From IMG/VR virus record IMGVR_UViG_3300025030_000319, positions 1 to 31,921 of that record: DNA of 31,921 nucleotides, one strand, 5' to 3'. The notes below the pieces were generated by a model. That model saw only the letters and a program-made list of their open reading frames with translations, was not told where the DNA came from and did not search any database. Positions within the stretch are counted from its first letter, which is position 1, and each line of letters opens with the position of its first letter. Below are positions 13,125-20,881 of this stretch, in pieces. Source of the stretch: a virus. Made by a program: the position numbers and the translations under genes.

Positions 13125-13328
13125 TTAAGGTTTAACTGGTGGTTGTGGTAATTTAAATCCAGCGCAATCGTTAAATTTATTTAATTGTTCACATTTACCA
13201 TAGTGAATAATTCCATCTCTCCTCAACCAATTGGATTCACATTTACAATAAAAAGGATTATTACAAGAATACTCCCCTTCAAATCTACCCTGAATAAAGA
13301 CACATTCGCTACAATAAATTTTACTCAT
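13125..13328 (-). CDS. Small Cys-rich protein between clamp and clamp-loader genes
   Basis: The 67-residue product has seven Cys (CSEC, CNNPFYCKC, C near residues 46 and 55), probably one or two zinc sites, and ends in a Pro-rich tail. It sits in the gp45-gp44 gap with short spacers on both sides and an AAGGT binding site. The role is unknown. Confidence 0.65.
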   Translation of the reverse strand: MSKIYCSECVFIQGRFEGEYSCNNPFYCKCESNWLRRDGIIHYGKCEQLNKFNDCAGFKLPQPPVKP

Positions 13329-13331
13329 ACC

Positions 13332-13982
13332 TTAAGCCTTAAGAAGAAGTATATAACAAAGATCACCACAAATAAATTTCAGGTAAGACTTAAACACAAA
13401 CACATCATAATCACCCTTAATGAAATTCATGTTTGTGGTACTTAGGCTACACTGACAATTACCAGTACCTTCAATGTCTTGTTTGTAACGATTAGCGGCA
13501 GAGTTATCAGGATCAAGTAAGCTAATAAATCCAGTACCATCTTTTAGACTAAACTTAATCACATTGAGATTCATGATCTTACTAGCCTTAAGGATACCCT
13601 GCAAGACTCCATCAGTCAAGTTAAAACTTCCTAAGAAATCGGTATCAGAGAAATACTTATCATAGGACTTGGTTCTATTATACACATGATCGGGATTTGA
13701 ATAAAAATAAGTAACACTAGTTTTACCCTGATTAATCTCTACCGAATCATCTCCAAACTCAAAATTAATATCTTGATTAGCGTCAAACATGCGTGTGATG
13801 TTAACGAATTGGTTCAAGTCATATATAGCAAATTTGGGTAGGGTTTCCTCAATTTTAGCTAGGCCGATAACATTTTTTGCCGCCGAGCTATTTTTAATAT
13901 ATCCCGGTTCATCAATGTAAATTGATTTGTTAATGCCACAAAAATTCTCTAACACTGTAATTGTTTTCTTAGAAATTTTCAA
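13332..13982 (-). CDS. 45: Sliding clamp, gp45
   Basis: The 216-residue protein is the processivity clamp for DNA polymerase, and in T4 also activates late transcription. Similarity to T4 gp45 (228) includes the N-terminal KISKKTITVLENFCGINKSI, the FAIYDLNQFVNI strand and the final NMNFIKGDYDVFVF strand. The start is TTG at 13982: GAGGAG lies 6 nt upstream, and no ATG or GTG is available in this region of the frame. It overlaps the end of a 47-residue gene by 14 nt. RegA control of this start is known in T4 and only inferred here. Confidence 0.9.
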   Translation of the reverse strand: MKISKKTITVLENFCGINKSIYIDEPGYIKNSSAAKNVIGLAKIEETLPKFAIYDLNQFVNITRMFDANQDINFEFGDDSVEINQGKTSVTYFYSNPDHVYNRTKSYDKYFSDTDFLGSFNLTDGVLQGILKASKIMNLNVIKFSLKDGTGFISLLDPDNSAANRYKQDIEGTGNCQCSLSTTNMNFIKGDYDVFVFKSYLKFICGDLCYILLLKA

Positions 13983-14112
13983 GATTTTTCTCCTCAGTTT
14001 TAAGTCTATCAATTATTTTTCTTAGCCGCCACATGTTATCTAATAATTCATGTTCCTTATGAACGAATTTCATCCTATCATGAATGAATTGTAAGAATTC
14101 ACTATCCTTCAT
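13969..14112 (-). CDS. Small coiled-coil protein overlapping gp45 start
   Basis: ATG at 14112 gives 47 residues, MKDSEFLQFIHDRMKF..., one long charged helix. Its final codons contain the gp45 GAGGAG site and TTG start, so ribosomes finishing here could reinitiate on gp45. Its own ATG overlaps the preceding stop (ATGA). Confidence 0.6.
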   Translation of the reverse strand: MKDSEFLQFIHDRMKFVHKEHELLDNMWRLRKIIDRLKTEEKNLENF

Positions 14113-14381
14113 TTTTTACACTCCTGAGTTAGAAATTCATAAATAAAATCTGCAAAGGCATCAGGAGCAACCAACTCAAAAAAATTACCCTGCTCATTTA
14201 TCTCTATAATAGACTGATAAAGTTCATATGGAGCTTCTTCACTTAACAGCCAATTTCTAAGTTTACCAAATCCCTCCCATGTTGAGAAATCATTACACCA
14301 ATGATAAAATCCATTATTGTTAATTTCCATCCAAGGTTCACCCATATATTCAGTTAAGAATTTATCACGTTCACGATTCAT
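14109..14381 (-). CDS. Small acidic phage protein
   Basis: The 90-residue product (from ATG 14381; a start at 14387 is possible) has Trp-rich segments (EPWMEINNNGFYHWCNDFSTW) and a helical end. AAAGG lies about 9 nt before 14381. It overlaps the upstream gene by 11 nt. No family is recognised. Confidence 0.65.
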   Translation of the reverse strand: MNRERDKFLTEYMGEPWMEINNNGFYHWCNDFSTWEGFGKLRNWLLSEEAPYELYQSIIEINEQGNFFELVAPDAFADFIYEFLTQECKK

Positions 14382-14595
14382 AATCATTTCCTTTCACAAC
14401 AACCAAAAAATTAGGTTCAGATAAGTATTCACTTTTCTTACCTTCTTTCGGGTAATTCCAAGTGTTATTGTATTCTACTCTAACCTTAGTAGGAGTAAAA
14501 GCTATAACCTTTGCTAAAACTAAATGTCTATAACTAGGCGCTGTCAGAATCACTCTATCGTTAAGTTTAATTTCTTGTTTAAGAAAATCCTTCAT
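14371..14595 (-). CDS. Conserved small phage protein, unknown
   Basis: The 74-residue protein has the pattern LNDRVILTAPSYRHLVLAKV, then KVRVEYNNTWNYPKEG and a C-terminal SEPNFLVVV. I recall this from hypothetical proteins in many large phages. It looks like a small SH3-like beta barrel. The start at 14595 is chosen over 14601, which overlaps the previous stop; binding sites are weak for both. Confidence 0.65.
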   Translation of the reverse strand: MKDFLKQEIKLNDRVILTAPSYRHLVLAKVIAFTPTKVRVEYNNTWNYPKEGKKSEYLSEPNFLVVVKGNDYES

Positions 14596-14597
14596 AA

Positions 14598-14765
14598 TCA
14601 TTTACCAATCATTAAGGTAGTTGTGCTATCGATTCTCTTAACTATATCTTTAGTGTCACAACTAGCAATCATAGTAATGAACATCATGATATAAAGAAAC
14701 GTCCTTGATACCTTAGCTTTATCACATTCTTCCCTAACAATTAACCTAAGCTTATCTTCATCCAT
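14598..14765 (-). CDS. Small protein with one membrane segment
   Basis: ATG at 14765 overlaps the upstream stop (TAATG). The 55 residues begin with a charged helix, then FLYIMMFITMIASC (23-36), a single hydrophobic stretch ending in Cys, then a polar tail. The charged stretch before it is too long for a normal lipoprotein signal, so a membrane anchor is more likely. Confidence 0.6.
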   Translation of the reverse strand: MDEDKLRLIVREECDKAKVSRTFLYIMMFITMIASCDTKDIVKRIDSTTTLMIGK

Positions 14766-15067
14766 TAATCTTCTCCAATATATTCAGCATCACACGAATT
14801 ACAATAATACCTATTGGGTTCCTCAATGAAAGTGTGGAATACATTACATCGACACTCACACTTAAAGCTAGGATTATCCTTACCATGAAGATAGATCATT
14901 GTGTTCTCTTTGTCAACTGTTAGTTTAGATTCATCATCAAAGGCAACCAAGGAAAATTTAGCTAATTCTCTTCCTAATTCTTCTGGAGTATACAGATTCA
15001 AATCCCTAACAACCATTTCAAGTTTACTCCTGAAATAATCCACATCTACTCCATATTGATTATTCAT
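14765..15067 (-). CDS. Conserved phage protein with C-terminal zinc ribbon
   Basis: The 100-residue protein has YFRSKLEMVVRDLNLYTPEE, a helical motif familiar from phage hypothetical proteins. It ends with four to five Cys (CECRC, CNSC) forming a probable zinc ribbon. The ATG at 15067 follows GAGGATGAACCTA and overlaps the previous gene by 8 nt. Confidence 0.7.
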   Translation of the reverse strand: MNNQYGVDVDYFRSKLEMVVRDLNLYTPEELGRELAKFSLVAFDDESKLTVDKENTMIYLHGKDNPSFKCECRCNVFHTFIEEPNRYYCNSCDAEYIGED

Positions 15068-15374
15068 TAGGTTCATCCTCTACGACAGTGTAAACTGATC
15101 CCCAATAAAGTATATCACGAATAACCTCTTCCATTTGAGTATTAATATATTCGTAATAATCTTCTGGACTAGAGTTAAGTAATTTCTTAATCGATTCAAA
15201 CTCTCCAACCTCAAATAGATCAACGAGTTGATGGAGAAATTTTCTCTCCCTCTTATTGTAAAGAGGAAGTTCAACCTCATTACCCATTTTATTCATCTCA
15301 ATGAAGGTAGAATCGATCCGTTCACGCTCTTTATTCAGATCAATGTCAACAATAATAGTTTTACTCAGTTTCAT
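15060..15374 (-). CDS. Phage protein, unknown
   Basis: The ATG at 15374 directly follows GGAGGTTATC, a strong binding site. The 104-residue product is acidic and helical with a conserved-looking end, ILYWGSVYTVVEDEPNE. It is the first gene behind the promoter at 15411-15439 and heads the transcript leading to gp45-gp44. Function is unknown. Confidence 0.7.
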   Translation of the reverse strand: MKLSKTIIVDIDLNKERERIDSTFIEMNKMGNEVELPLYNKRERKFLHQLVDLFEVGEFESIKKLLNSSPEDYYEYINTQMEEVIRDILYWGSVYTVVEDEPNE

Positions 15375-15392
15375 GATAACCTCCAAAATAAG

Positions 15393-15425
15393 AATAACTG
15401 CTACATTTATATTATAGCAGTTATT
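15393..15425 (-). terminator. Perfect 11-bp inverted repeat around a -10 box
   Basis: AATAACTGCTA (15425-15415) and TAGCAGTTATT (15403-15393) are perfect complements, with an 11-nt loop and a U-rich continuation (CTTATTTT). The -10 TATAAT overlaps the first arm's end and the loop. Confidence 0.55.
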
Positions 15426-15439
15426 CTATCTCAAGTCAA
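15411..15439 (-). promoter_or_regulatory. sigma70 promoter for the clamp/clamp-loader transcript
   Basis: TTGACT (15439-15434), 17 bp, TATAAT (15416-15411) on the - strand, 37 nt before the ATG at 15374. It is probably the early promoter for the gp45-gp44 region. Confidence 0.82.
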
Positions 15440-15447
15440 GTTTAATA

Positions 15448-15879
15448 TTAACCTAGAAGTTTAGCAATGTTATCTAACTCAAGCTCAGTCTTAACCTCCT
15501 CACTCACCAGAGAGTCAAGTTTCTTCTGAGTGGCATCAAGAAGTTTTTTCTTCTCTTCCCACTTAACCAGATTAATGTGACTCTTAAAATCATCTTTCCA
15601 CTCGTCCAGAGTGTATCCATCCCACTCAAATTTATAGAAGTTAACTCCTAGTTCTGAACACGCTTTATTGGTATAATCTTTCTTGATATAAAGAAAAGCA
15701 AGAGCTTCGACTAAAGTTTTCTCATGCGCTACATTAAGATTAAAGAATTTCTTCTCATCATATTTGAAAATACCATTAGTCTTCAGGATAAACTTAGGAC
15801 GACTCCCTAGAGCTTGTTTCTGTTCCTCAACCTTAAGAATCAATTCCTTAATCTTACCATCATTTTTGTTTGTTGTCAT
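15448..15879 (-). CDS. Phage protein, unknown, coiled-coil ends
   Basis: The 143-residue protein has helical, charged N- and C-terminal regions around a compact centre (PKFILKTNGIFKYDEKK, ALAFLYIKKDY). Related-looking hypotheticals occur in other phages. AAGGAGAAAGAA precedes the ATG. It ends just before the promoter at 15411-15439. Confidence 0.7.
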   Translation of the reverse strand: MTTNKNDGKIKELILKVEEQKQALGSRPKFILKTNGIFKYDEKKFFNLNVAHEKTLVEALAFLYIKKDYTNKACSELGVNFYKFEWDGYTLDEWKDDFKSHINLVKWEEKKKLLDATQKKLDSLVSEEVKTELELDNIAKLLG

Positions 15880-15889
15880 TTCTTTCTCC

Positions 15890-16978
15890 TTAGCGAGTTT
15901 TAAACTCTTCGTTATATTCGTTCACATAAACTAATTTAAAAATTCCATAACCAATAACATCTTTAATTTTTGTTGATACACGATTGTTGTTATAATTCCA
16001 ACCATAATAGGAACTATTTCTAATACGGTCAGATAAATGAGTAACCTTTACTTCCTCAAAATTAATCAAATATTTGTTAGCATTAATTGACGACTCAAGT
16101 TTTTCCTCACTTCTCCTATCATAGAAATAGAATCCGTGAATACCAGCATCAGACTTGTAATAGTAATAACTACCATCACCATTAATCTCATCAAGACTAA
16201 CTGGAACTTCCTTCAGATTTAAAGTAAGACTTCCCTCAAAGGATTTCTTGAACTTAGTAAACTCATCAGCGTAGAGAGGAGAAACATCACTAGAAACCAC
16301 TGAGGCTAACTTAGTAAATCCATCTTGGACCCAAAGACGATTATCATCAAGATCAACGAAGATATGTTTCTTCTTAGACTTCACATAATAAGTGTAATCT
16401 ACGCTATCATTTAAATGATCAGCGCAACGTTCATTGTAAATATGACGACCAAGATAAAGAACCTTATGACCATCCTTGTTAAGATAAGTATATCCTTCCT
16501 TCATCTTATCTTTAGTCACTATCTGAGTCTGCAAAGCGGTGTGACCAGAAGAAAGTTTATACTCCTGAGAAGTCACAGGAAGTAAAACTAGGTCAGCTTT
16601 ATCCCAAGCATAGACGAATTCTCCCTCAAGACCCTTACCCTTAATTGACGAACATTCCTCAAGGATAAAGAGTAGATTAGGAATAGTTATCTCAAATTCA
16701 AAATTACGGGGATCATAGATGCGAGTATAGGTAGCACGACCATCCCAACCACGACCACCTCCAACTTTCTTATTCAGAACAAATCCTGAAGTCGGAACAT
16801 TATCGAAATCTTGAGTTTCAATCTTATCATCTTTCCAACTATTCCATGAGGTTTCCTTACGCCTGACGCCCTTAGCATCAGTGTAGATAACATAACCTAA
16901 CATCCCTGTATAGGTGTCGTTACGCTTGTTAAACCCTACATGAATCTTATTTGGGATCATTAACTTGTTCATTGACAT
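15890..16978 (-). CDS. Conserved large phage protein, unknown function
   Basis: The 362-residue protein carries segments I recognise from a widespread family of uncharacterised proteins in large phages: KIHVGFNKRNDTYTGMLGYV, TSGFVLNKKVGG and NLLFILEECSSIKGKGLEG. The many Tyr and Trp and the regular strand spacing suggest a beta-rich fold. No catalytic motif is evident. GAGGGACTAAATTTT precedes the ATG. Confidence 0.78.
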   Translation of the reverse strand: MSMNKLMIPNKIHVGFNKRNDTYTGMLGYVIYTDAKGVRRKETSWNSWKDDKIETQDFDNVPTSGFVLNKKVGGGRGWDGRATYTRIYDPRNFEFEITIPNLLFILEECSSIKGKGLEGEFVYAWDKADLVLLPVTSQEYKLSSGHTALQTQIVTKDKMKEGYTYLNKDGHKVLYLGRHIYNERCADHLNDSVDYTYYVKSKKKHIFVDLDDNRLWVQDGFTKLASVVSSDVSPLYADEFTKFKKSFEGSLTLNLKEVPVSLDEINGDGSYYYYKSDAGIHGFYFYDRRSEEKLESSINANKYLINFEEVKVTHLSDRIRNSSYYGWNYNNNRVSTKIKDVIGYGIFKLVYVNEYNEEFKTR

Positions 16979-16983
16979 AAAAT

Positions 16984-17199
16984 TTAGTCCCTCAAAAGGT
17001 GTTGGAATAAAATTGCTGACACACTACCACTTAACATTCCACCGTTAACTTCTTCCACCATAAACGAATCGGACACTCTAAATCTGATACCTCTCCAATC
17101 AAACCTAATTGATCCTTGATTATTAAGATCAATGTTTTCAATTTGATCAGGGTAAGGAATAGTTTTAATAACTTTCTCTAATATTTGGATGTTAGTCAC
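16984..17199 (-). CDS. Small phage protein, GTG start
   Basis: The GTG at 17199 follows GAAGGAGATTTAATC. The 71-residue product (NIQILEKVIKTIPYPDQIEN...) has a beta-rich centre (IRFDWRGIRFRVSD). It is the first gene behind the promoter at 17237-17265. Function is unknown. Confidence 0.65.
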   Translation of the reverse strand: MTNIQILEKVIKTIPYPDQIENIDLNNQGSIRFDWRGIRFRVSDSFMVEEVNGGMLSGSVSAILFQHLLRD

Positions 17200-17236
17200 G
17201 ATTAAATCTCCTTCTCAAATTGTTGTCGATGAAGAT

Positions 17237-17265
17237 AATATAACAGCAAATTTAAAATAAGTCAA
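17237..17265 (-). promoter_or_regulatory. sigma70-type promoter
   Basis: TTGACT (17265-17260), 17 bp, TATATT (17242-17237) on the - strand. An imperfect 10-bp inverted repeat (17217-17226, 17243-17252) brackets the -10, but without a U-run. Confidence 0.72.
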
Positions 17266-17268
17266 TAA

Positions 17269-17427
17269 CTATTTTGACATGCAAGAACAATTAGTTATTA
17301 GTTTATCTTTAATTCCCTTAGCAGTATCACACAACCTTGGGCATTTATCACTGTAATTATCACAACTTAGACAACAGATATTTTTATTGGTAATTGGACA
17401 AGAATCACTTCCACAATATTTTTTCAT
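17269..17427 (-). CDS. Small Cys-rich protein
   Basis: ATG at 17427 gives 52 residues with nine Cys, including CGSDSC, CCLSC and CPRLC, spaced like a pair of zinc knuckles or a small disulfide-free metal cluster. Its ATG overlaps the previous stop (ATGA). Function is unknown. Confidence 0.6.
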   Translation of the reverse strand: MKKYCGSDSCPITNKNICCLSCDNYSDKCPRLCDTAKGIKDKLITNCSCMSK

Positions 17428-17582
17428 ACATATTCTCCATCAACAAGTTGAAACAATTCCACGAAATCTCCTGACTCGTCGAACACGTCAAGATATTCAT
17501 AACCAGAAACAAAAGCGTCAATTTCGTCGAACATAATTTTGAGTGGAGCGTCACCATTACTTCCAACATAATATTTTTTCAT
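17424..17582 (-). CDS. Small acidic phage protein
   Basis: ATG at 17582 gives 52 residues (MKKYYVGSNGDAPLKIMF...), acidic and Phe/Tyr-rich. GAGGAGAAATT precedes the start. The first residues MKKY are shared with the next gene, perhaps from a local duplication of the start region. Confidence 0.6.
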   Translation of the reverse strand: MKKYYVGSNGDAPLKIMFDEIDAFVSGYEYLDVFDESGDFVELFQLVDGEYV

Positions 17583-17591
17583 AATTTCTCC

Positions 17592-17900
17592 TCACAGGCT
17601 CAAGTAAAGTTTAGTGGTTTCTTCAAAGATAGATTTCAGTTGATCACAATAAATATCATCATAAGTTTTAATGACGGTGTAATTATGTTTCACGATTTTA
17701 CCGAACTCTAGGTCATAGGTATCCATAGCATTCAGTCTAATTTTAAGGTAATTAATTCCTAAATCACCCTTCATAAACTTGAAGGAAAGATAAGTATCAC
17801 CAGAGCTATAAGAAAAATCCTTAGCACCAATCATACACTTGAGGCGACCAGCACCACCTAATTGTTGAAGAATAATTTCAGCGATTTCTCTTGAATTCAT
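17592..17900 (-). CDS. Conserved phage/bacterial small protein, unknown function
   Basis: The 102-residue protein follows a pattern I recognise from phage and bacterial hypotheticals: NSREIAEIILQQLGG, FSYSSGDTYLSFKF, GINYLKIRLNAMDTYDLEFG and a C-terminal YCDQLKSIFEETT. It looks like an alpha/beta fold of unknown role. GGGAGGTAATTAATT precedes the ATG, directly behind the promoter at 17925-17953. Confidence 0.75.
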   Translation of the reverse strand: MNSREIAEIILQQLGGAGRLKCMIGAKDFSYSSGDTYLSFKFMKGDLGINYLKIRLNAMDTYDLEFGKIVKHNYTVIKTYDDIYCDQLKSIFEETTKLYLSL

Positions 17901-17924
17901 AATTAATTACCTCCCAATGAAACG

Positions 17925-17953
17925 ATAATAACAGGATTACTATTTAAAGTCAA
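17925..17953 (-). promoter_or_regulatory. sigma70-type promoter
   Basis: TTGACT (17953-17948), 17 bp, TATTAT (17930-17925) on the - strand, placed just past the stop codon of the upstream gene and 25 nt before the next ATG. Confidence 0.72.
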
Positions 17954-17954
17954 G

Positions 17955-18350
17955 TCATTTATTTGAATTACGTTTCATTAATTCTCCACGACTAATCAAA
18001 CTTAAATCATCAATCGTGGGAATATAATCTTTACTCTGTCTCGCAACTAAAACTACATAACCTTCAGGAATATCACCTCTTAGTTTCTCCCAAAGATAAC
18101 GAGCATAACTAATTCTTCTCCTACGTTTATATTTCTTTCCTCTTGCTTCACCTGAAATCTTTTCCTCAATACAGGTAATCCAACCGTCTCTTTCGTGCCA
18201 AGTCGGTTCACCAGATTCCTTAGCATTCCAAGGTCTATTGTCTTCCTTGTATTCAGTCTCAGGACTAATCCTAAGTCCTTTAGGAATTTTATAACTCTCA
18301 AGGGATTTCTCACCCTTCAACCATTGACCAGTCTTAGAGTCTCTTCCCAT
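17955..18350 (-). CDS. HNH-fold-like protein lacking catalytic histidines
   Basis: The 131-residue basic protein ends like phage HNH-type proteins: ARYLWEKLRGDIPEGYVVLVARQSKDYIP followed by DLSLISRGELMKRN. In active members the IPEGY...V is followed by HKD/HHD; here VARQ takes that place, so nuclease activity is doubtful and a DNA-binding role is more likely. The middle has a basic RGKKYKRRRR patch. The AGGAG site is part of an inverted repeat (18361-18387). Confidence 0.6.
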   Translation of the reverse strand: MGRDSKTGQWLKGEKSLESYKIPKGLRISPETEYKEDNRPWNAKESGEPTWHERDGWITCIEEKISGEARGKKYKRRRRISYARYLWEKLRGDIPEGYVVLVARQSKDYIPTIDDLSLISRGELMKRNSNK

Positions 18351-18360
18351 AAATAAAAAA

Positions 18361-18387
18361 CTCCTCTCACAGGTTAGGTAAGAGGAG
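18361..18387 (-). terminator. Terminator-like hairpin with U-run
   Basis: CTCCTCT (18387-18381) pairs with AGAGGAG (18367-18361), and two more pairs beyond a mismatch, followed by TTTTTT. It follows the metallopeptidase gene and also contains the AGGAG of the next gene. Read-through RNA would terminate or hide that site; RNA begun at the promoter 18386-18414 would lack most of the 5' arm. Confidence 0.6.
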
Positions 18388-18414
18388 GATAAACTAATTC
18401 TATTTTATTGTCAA
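18386..18414 (-). promoter_or_regulatory. Probable sigma70-type promoter
   Basis: TTGACA (18414-18409), 17 bp, TATCCT (18391-18386) on the - strand. The -35 is perfect and the -10 matches at 4 of 6 positions. It lies in the gap after the metallopeptidase stop. Confidence 0.55.
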
Positions 18415-18417
18415 GGA

Positions 18418-19335
18418 TTATTTTTGGTATAATGTGTGAGGATAATGATCTAAAGGGTTTTCATCTTCCATCTTAGATAAGATTTTAGTCGCCTCTACGA
18501 AAAATTTCCTGATAGCAATTTTATATTTTCTCTCAGTCACATTCTTCAAGGAAAAGAGAAATTTCATAGGAATCTCATTAGCTAACCCTAACGGTAATCC
18601 ATATTTAAATCTATTTGTTGGATTCAATATACAGGATAATAATTTATTAGCATCCTTTTTATCTAACTTATATTTCCCAATAAGTAACTTAAAGTTTCTA
18701 ACTAGGGTGATAACTTGAGGGTCAAATTCTATCTCACTCGTATAATAATGTAAATCGTCTCCCGTAATCACATAATCATTCTTTAATTTTAAATCCTTAA
18801 GGTTGTTATCATTTCTTATTCTGTTCTGATAAATGTGAGCTAATTCGTGTTCGATGTCGTTACGTTTATTTTCAATCGCCAAGTTCAAGAATTTTTTATC
18901 ATTTGTGTTTTCGTAGTTATTGAGATACTTAACAAATTGATCGTCTTTAATGTTAACATATAGTATTTGTGTGGTAGGATCGAAACCAGCGTTATATAAT
19001 GTGGGTAACATTTCGCCATCGTCTATCTTAAGTTTGAGCCCTCCCCTAACATTATAGATGCTGGAATCGTATTGAATGAAATATTTTTTGGTATCCTTAC
19101 TCCAAGGAATCTTAGAGAGTGATAACATTTCCTTATACTTGCTATGGGTTTCTTCTAATTCATATTTTTCTTTGTTCTTCTCGCAAAACTCAACCATAGT
19201 TACACTCAAAACTAGATCAATTAAATCTTCGTCTATCTTAACTATCCCCTCAGTTAACATTTTATATTCGATATAAGATAACAAATTTCTCTCCCATAAT
19301 CTTGCTATGTAAACTCCTATACCATTCCAACACAT
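18418..19335 (-). CDS. Putative zinc metallopeptidase (HExxH)
   Basis: The 305-residue protein (ATG 19335, behind TAGGAGTGATT) contains DIEHELAHIYQNR with the HELAH zinc motif at 163-167. A downstream SEIEFDPQ segment (about 200-207) could supply the third ligand. The rest is charged and unfamiliar. The motif predicts a peptidase, but the target is unknown; no signal peptide is seen, so it would act in the host cytoplasm or virion. Its binding site contains the stop of the upstream glycosyltransferase gene. Confidence 0.7.
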   Translation of the reverse strand: MCWNGIGVYIARLWERNLLSYIEYKMLTEGIVKIDEDLIDLVLSVTMVEFCEKNKEKYELEETHSKYKEMLSLSKIPWSKDTKKYFIQYDSSIYNVRGGLKLKIDDGEMLPTLYNAGFDPTTQILYVNIKDDQFVKYLNNYENTNDKKFLNLAIENKRNDIEHELAHIYQNRIRNDNNLKDLKLKNDYVITGDDLHYYTSEIEFDPQVITLVRNFKLLIGKYKLDKKDANKLLSCILNPTNRFKYGLPLGLANEIPMKFLFSLKNVTERKYKIAIRKFFVEATKILSKMEDENPLDHYPHTLYQK

Positions 19336-19343
19336 AATCACTC

Positions 19344-20672
19344 CTATTTCAGTAAAGGAATTAAATTATCTTTATGAAGTTGACTTAAATTAATCTTAAG
19401 CTTCCCTCTTTCCTCATCAGTCATCAGGTCATTAGCTAAACTCATGGCAACTTTATTTTTATTCTCATCCTTAGACAAAATATAACAACCAATCAAATCT
19501 TTCAGTAATCGTTCATCTTTATTCTGTTGATAAATTTGACGATTATAATATTCCCATTTATCTAATGTTCTCTCACACTTAGGTAGTAAATTGTAAATAT
19601 CAACTAATAACTTGATATCATTAACACCAGCTTGATGGGCCATCTCTAGCCAATAAAGAGCCATCAACTTATCTTGTTTAACATTCATAAAATATTGAGC
19701 AAGACTGATATAAGGAGCGAAACGAATATTCTTCTCAATAAACTTAGGAGGTAATTGATGAGCATTAGTATACTTTAAGGTTTGAAAAGCATAATACATT
19801 GCCTTGCCAATGTCATGATTATTTAACGCCCAGTTCTGAAGGGTTTGATATACCTCTGGGTTATTAGCTAATTCTAAATAATTCTCCTCAAAATGTTTAA
19901 TCGCTTTTTCGTCATTAAGAGCCACATAACATGAAATTAGTGCATGTAGGATCAATGGTTGAAATGTTAAATCGAATAAATTTTTAGGATCAATTAATTT
20001 AATTCCCTCTAACGCTAAATCTCTGGTCCTTTCAAACTGATTAAGAATATAGTATTCTTGTCCGAGATAAAAATTTCCTGAAACGCTAGGGCCGATTTTT
20101 TCTCTTTCGATCTTCAACAGCTCAATATTGCGTTCGCCTTTGTTCTTCTCGTTTCTTTCCTTAGAAGTATATCCCCAATGTTTGATATGAGCAAAGTTAC
20201 ATTTGCCAATTGTTAGATTAACTTTAGGTGAAGAAAAGATTTCATGGGCACCTCTGATAAACTGCAATCCTTTAACTAGTGGAGACATTCTGGAACATAC
20301 CGAATTTACACTGCCCCCGTCATCGGTTTCATTAAGAATATCAAAGTTTAAGAGTTGCTTAGGGATATCTTCAGGAAATTCGCCATTAGGAGTTGTTAAA
20401 ACAAGTTGCTCATCGGCGTCTATATATAGGATGAAGTCGTTAAATTTCTTACACTTACTTAGGGCAAAATTTCTAGCATCGGCAAAGGAATTATTCCAAG
20501 TGAAGTTAAATAATTTTACCGTAGGATATTCATCCCTGATAATATCCTTAGTGTTATCGGTACTACCAGTATCAACAACAATAATTTCATCTACCTTGCC
20601 TAATAAACTGTTAAGAGATTTTCTAATATTATTCTCTTCATTCTTCACAATCATGTTTGCTGAAATCTTCAT
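19344..20672 (-). CDS. Family 2 glycosyltransferase with C-terminal helical repeats
   Basis: The 442-residue protein begins with a GT-A domain: SANMIVKNEENNI, IIVVDTGSTDNT (30-41) and the metal-binding LYIDADEQ (82-89). From about residue 190 onward it is built of helical pairs resembling TPR repeats. This domain pair is common in bacterial and phage glycosyltransferases of the SunS-like/GT2 type. It transfers a sugar from a nucleotide donor to an unknown acceptor. The ATG overlaps the previous stop. Confidence 0.85.
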   Translation of the reverse strand: MKISANMIVKNEENNIRKSLNSLLGKVDEIIVVDTGSTDNTKDIIRDEYPTVKLFNFTWNNSFADARNFALSKCKKFNDFILYIDADEQLVLTTPNGEFPEDIPKQLLNFDILNETDDGGSVNSVCSRMSPLVKGLQFIRGAHEIFSSPKVNLTIGKCNFAHIKHWGYTSKERNEKNKGERNIELLKIEREKIGPSVSGNFYLGQEYYILNQFERTRDLALEGIKLIDPKNLFDLTFQPLILHALISCYVALNDEKAIKHFEENYLELANNPEVYQTLQNWALNNHDIGKAMYYAFQTLKYTNAHQLPPKFIEKNIRFAPYISLAQYFMNVKQDKLMALYWLEMAHQAGVNDIKLLVDIYNLLPKCERTLDKWEYYNRQIYQQNKDERLLKDLIGCYILSKDENKNKVAMSLANDLMTDEERGKLKINLSQLHKDNLIPLLK

Positions 20673-20881
20673 TCAGTTCTCCCTTGTTTTACTAAATTAA
20701 CAGCATCTTCCATAAATTTAATTCTCCGATAATCCACTTGACAAGTTATACCTAATTCTTTACAAGCTAACTCAAACGCTATCTTATAAACATTAAACTT
20801 TTGTGTTTTGGTAAGAGGCCCATGAAAGTTATTTAAAAATTTCGTGTCATAGTCTTGAGAAGCGTTAGGCCATGTAGCCAT
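20669..20881 (-). CDS. Small phage protein, unknown
   Basis: The 70-residue product MATWPNASQDYDTKFLNN... contains FNVYKIAFELACKELGI and a basic helix. Both its ends overlap neighbours (TAATG upstream, ATGA downstream), tying it to the glycosyltransferase gene. Function is unknown. Confidence 0.65.
   Translation of the reverse strand: MATWPNASQDYDTKFLNNFHGPLTKTQKFNVYKIAFELACKELGITCQVDYRRIKFMEDAVNLVKQGRTE

Noticed and set aside
20203-20700. 165-codon open frame on the + strand
   Set aside because: It is the antisense of the glycosyltransferase at 19344-20672, which has clear motifs, and lacks its own binding site and family signature.
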